This document shows positions 5,963-7,003 of a stretch of DNA of 7,003 nt, piece after piece; the first letter of the stretch is position 1, and every line of letters starts with the position of its first letter. The stretch comes from an uncultured Clostridia bacterium (lineage in GTDB: Bacteria > Bacillota > Clostridia > Christensenellales > Borkfalkiaceae). The DNA lies in contig CAJGDO010000033.1 of the NCBI GenBank assembly GCA_904502225.1, positions 1-7,003 of the forward strand. Direction: 5' to 3'. Position numbers and translations under genes: made by a program. Under the pieces are notes generated by a model that searched no databases, was not told the origin of the DNA, and saw nothing but the letters and a program-made list of their open reading frames with translations.

Positions 5963-6859
5963 ATGCAATTTAATTTACCAACAACAAAAGAGCAAATGTA
6001 TCAAATACTAAACGACTTGTTTTATTATTACCGAGTGCAAAGGGAAGGTTTTGAAGAAGTTGACCTAATAGAGTTAAACCTTGCTCGTCTTGAATATACT
6101 GAAAAGACCGAGCAGGAGTTGATAGAAAGGGCAACCACTTTGCTTACCGCACAAAACGAGCGTGAAAAGAAAAATTATCAAAACCAAATTGACGCAAAAA
6201 TAGTGGAGTTGAACAAAAAAATAGTTTTACTTGAAGAAAATGCCGTTAAGGAAATAGAAAACATAAACTTAATGTACAAAGAAAGCATTGAAAAGGTTAA
6301 GAATCAAGCGACAAAGGCTGGGCTTATAAACACTTCAATCGTCGCTGATAAAACGGCTATTTTAGAAGAAGGCAAAAATCAAAAGATAACTCTTTTATCG
6401 CAAGAAAAAGACCAAAAAGTGTCAGAAATTTTGGCAGAAATAGAAAGTTTGACCTTGCAAAAACAAAATGCCGAAGAATATTTTAGCCAAATTTACCAAA
6501 AAGAAATTGATGCAAAAGTGCTTGAATTAAAGGATAAAGAAGAACAAAAGAAAATGGAAGTTTTTAAGTATAACAACTCTTTAGATGAAAAAGAGCAAAG
6601 GTATGCTAACACCATTAAGGAAAGCAAATGCAGTTTAAAATTAAGGTTTTTAGACATAAGTTCGGGCGAATATACAAAAGACCAACTTATCGATATGGGT
6701 TATTATAATGACGTTATGCGATGTGTTGCAGGGTACTATGACACGCTAGAACCATTACTTGCATACCAAGATATGCTTGACGAAAAGAAACTTTGCATTT
6801 ACCTTGAAGACTTTTACGAAACTTTTGTACATAGTTATAGGTTTAACGCAATAGGTTAA
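5963..6859 (+). CDS. Conserved-looking coiled-coil protein of unknown function (candidate tail needle or plug)
   Basis: The predicted protein has 298 residues. GGGGGA at 5950-5955 lies seven bases before the ATG, and the gene begins three bases after the previous stop. Residues 1-45 form a small N-terminal domain with aromatics (NDLFYYYRVQREGFEEV, 17-33). Residues about 50-225 are almost pure charged helix with coiled-coil spacing (for example I76, I80, L83, I87, L90), broken near 119-126 by AGLINTSI. Residues 225-298 form a compact C-terminal domain with MGYYNDVMRCVAGYYD (245-260). A segment recurs: QIDAKIVELNKK (75-86) and EIDAKVLELKDK (181-192). There is no signal peptide, membrane helix or catalytic motif. 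I believe similar proteins with a GL(I/V)N(S/T)S(I) break are widespread in Clostridia phages without an assigned function. Its position corresponds to P22 gene 26, the trimeric coiled-coil needle that plugs the portal channel. That role is an inference from order and shape only; an ejected internal protein is an alternative. Confidence 0.75.
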   Translation: MQFNLPTTKEQMYQILNDLFYYYRVQREGFEEVDLIELNLARLEYTEKTEQELIERATTLLTAQNEREKKNYQNQIDAKIVELNKKIVLLEENAVKEIENINLMYKESIEKVKNQATKAGLINTSIVADKTAILEEGKNQKITLLSQEKDQKVSEILAEIESLTLQKQNAEEYFSQIYQKEIDAKVLELKDKEEQKKMEVFKYNNSLDEKEQRYANTIKESKCSLKLRFLDISSGEYTKDQLIDMGYYNDVMRCVAGYYDTLEPLLAYQDMLDEKKLCIYLEDFYETFVHSYRFNAIG

Positions 6860-6863
6860 AGAA

Positions 6864-6907
6864 AAAAAGAGCATAATTTCAAGTAAAATTGAATTTATGC
6901 TCTTTTT
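6864..6907. terminator. Strong intrinsic terminator, probably two-way
   Basis: AAAAAGAGCATAA (6864-6876) pairs fully with TTATGCTCTTTTT (6895-6907). After a T-T mismatch, TTCAA (6878-6882) pairs with TTGAA (6889-6893) around the loop GTAAAA. The A run on the left and T run on the right give a U tract on transcripts from either strand. It starts five bases after the last + strand stop (TAA 6857-6859) and would also serve a converging gene from the right. Confidence 0.92.
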
Positions 6908-6939
6908 ATTTTGCTAAACAAACCAATTTGTAAAAATTG

Positions 6940-7003
6940 CTAATCGTAATATTCAATTATAAATTTGGTTGCATCGCCTACGTAATGTTTATTTATTGCA
7001 TTA
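6940..7003 (-). CDS. Possible C-terminal end of a convergent gene (5' part outside window)
   Basis: On the - strand one frame is open from the window edge to TAG (6942-6940) and reads NAINKHYVGDATKFIIEYYD before the stop. The other two - strand frames hit stops within the first dozen or so bases. The 20 residues look protein-like, with a good mix of hydrophobic and charged residues and an amphipathic end. A gene facing left here would explain why the hairpin at 6864-6907 is built to stop transcripts from both sides. The stretch is too short to name a family. In random AT-rich DNA an open run of 20 codons is not rare, so this is a tentative call. Confidence 0.4.
   Translation of the reverse strand, partial: NAINKHYVGDATKFIIEYYD

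Noticed and set aside
6921..6970. Inverted repeat AACCAATTT / AAATTTGGTT, and a small hairpin CAATTT-GTAA-AAATTG at 6924-6939
   Set aside because: Both are AT-rich with weak or bulged stems and no T tract of note; in DNA of this composition such pairings are expected by chance, and part lies in the possible - strand gene.
6985..7003. ATG on the + strand that could begin a gene running off the right edge
   Set aside because: No purine-rich ribosome binding site precedes it, and the opposite strand offers a better reading of the same bases.
1..7003. CRISPR array, tRNA genes, insertion sequences, attachment sites
   Set aside because: No regularly spaced direct repeats, no cloverleaf-capable sequence, no transposase reading frame and no flanking terminal repeats were seen; nearly all bases are taken up by the phage genes.

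Overview
The window is the head-assembly and DNA-packaging block of a tailed double-stranded DNA phage or prophage. Every confident gene lies on the + strand. The DNA is AT-rich. Genes are packed with overlaps or a few bases between them, strong AGGAG-type ribosome binding sites precede most starts, and rho-independent terminators are present. This fits a virus of a low-GC Gram-positive host, and the protein sequences resemble those of Clostridia phages. The host assignment is an inference from style and remembered family resemblance, not a database match.

Layout, left to right: the C-terminal end of the large terminase (1-228); a 99-residue protein resembling the C-terminal part of a small terminase subunit (212-511); a P22-type portal (523-2379, TTG start); a short scaffold-like protein (2381-2800); the HK97-fold major capsid protein (2816-3991); an intrinsic terminator (4011-4041); a head-tail adaptor with an acidic tandem-repeat insert (4056-4724); a probable beta-propeller head-closure or tail-hub protein (4721-5959); a long coiled-coil protein (5963-6859); and a strong, probably two-way terminator (6864-6907). 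The last 96 bases are best read as the C-terminal end of a gene on the opposite strand (6940-7003).

The genes form one assembly line. Terminase pumps DNA through the portal into a procapsid built from the coat protein on the scaffold. The adaptor and propeller proteins would then close and extend the portal vertex. The order terminase, portal, scaffold, coat, adaptor, propeller, coiled coil matches P22 genes 2-1-8-5-4-10-26, which suggests a short-tailed (podovirus) particle and puts the unknown coiled-coil protein in the tail-needle slot. No prohead protease, tail tube, tape measure or tail sheath gene is visible.

The points most worth following are the small-terminase-like protein without a DNA-binding domain, the coiled-coil protein, the four-unit Asp-Asp-X-Tyr repeat in the adaptor, a terminator inside the late operon with no visible promoter after it, and strong synonymous-codon bias in the capsid gene. 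I see no sign of a wholly new kind of system; this is a recognisable structural module with some unusual parts.
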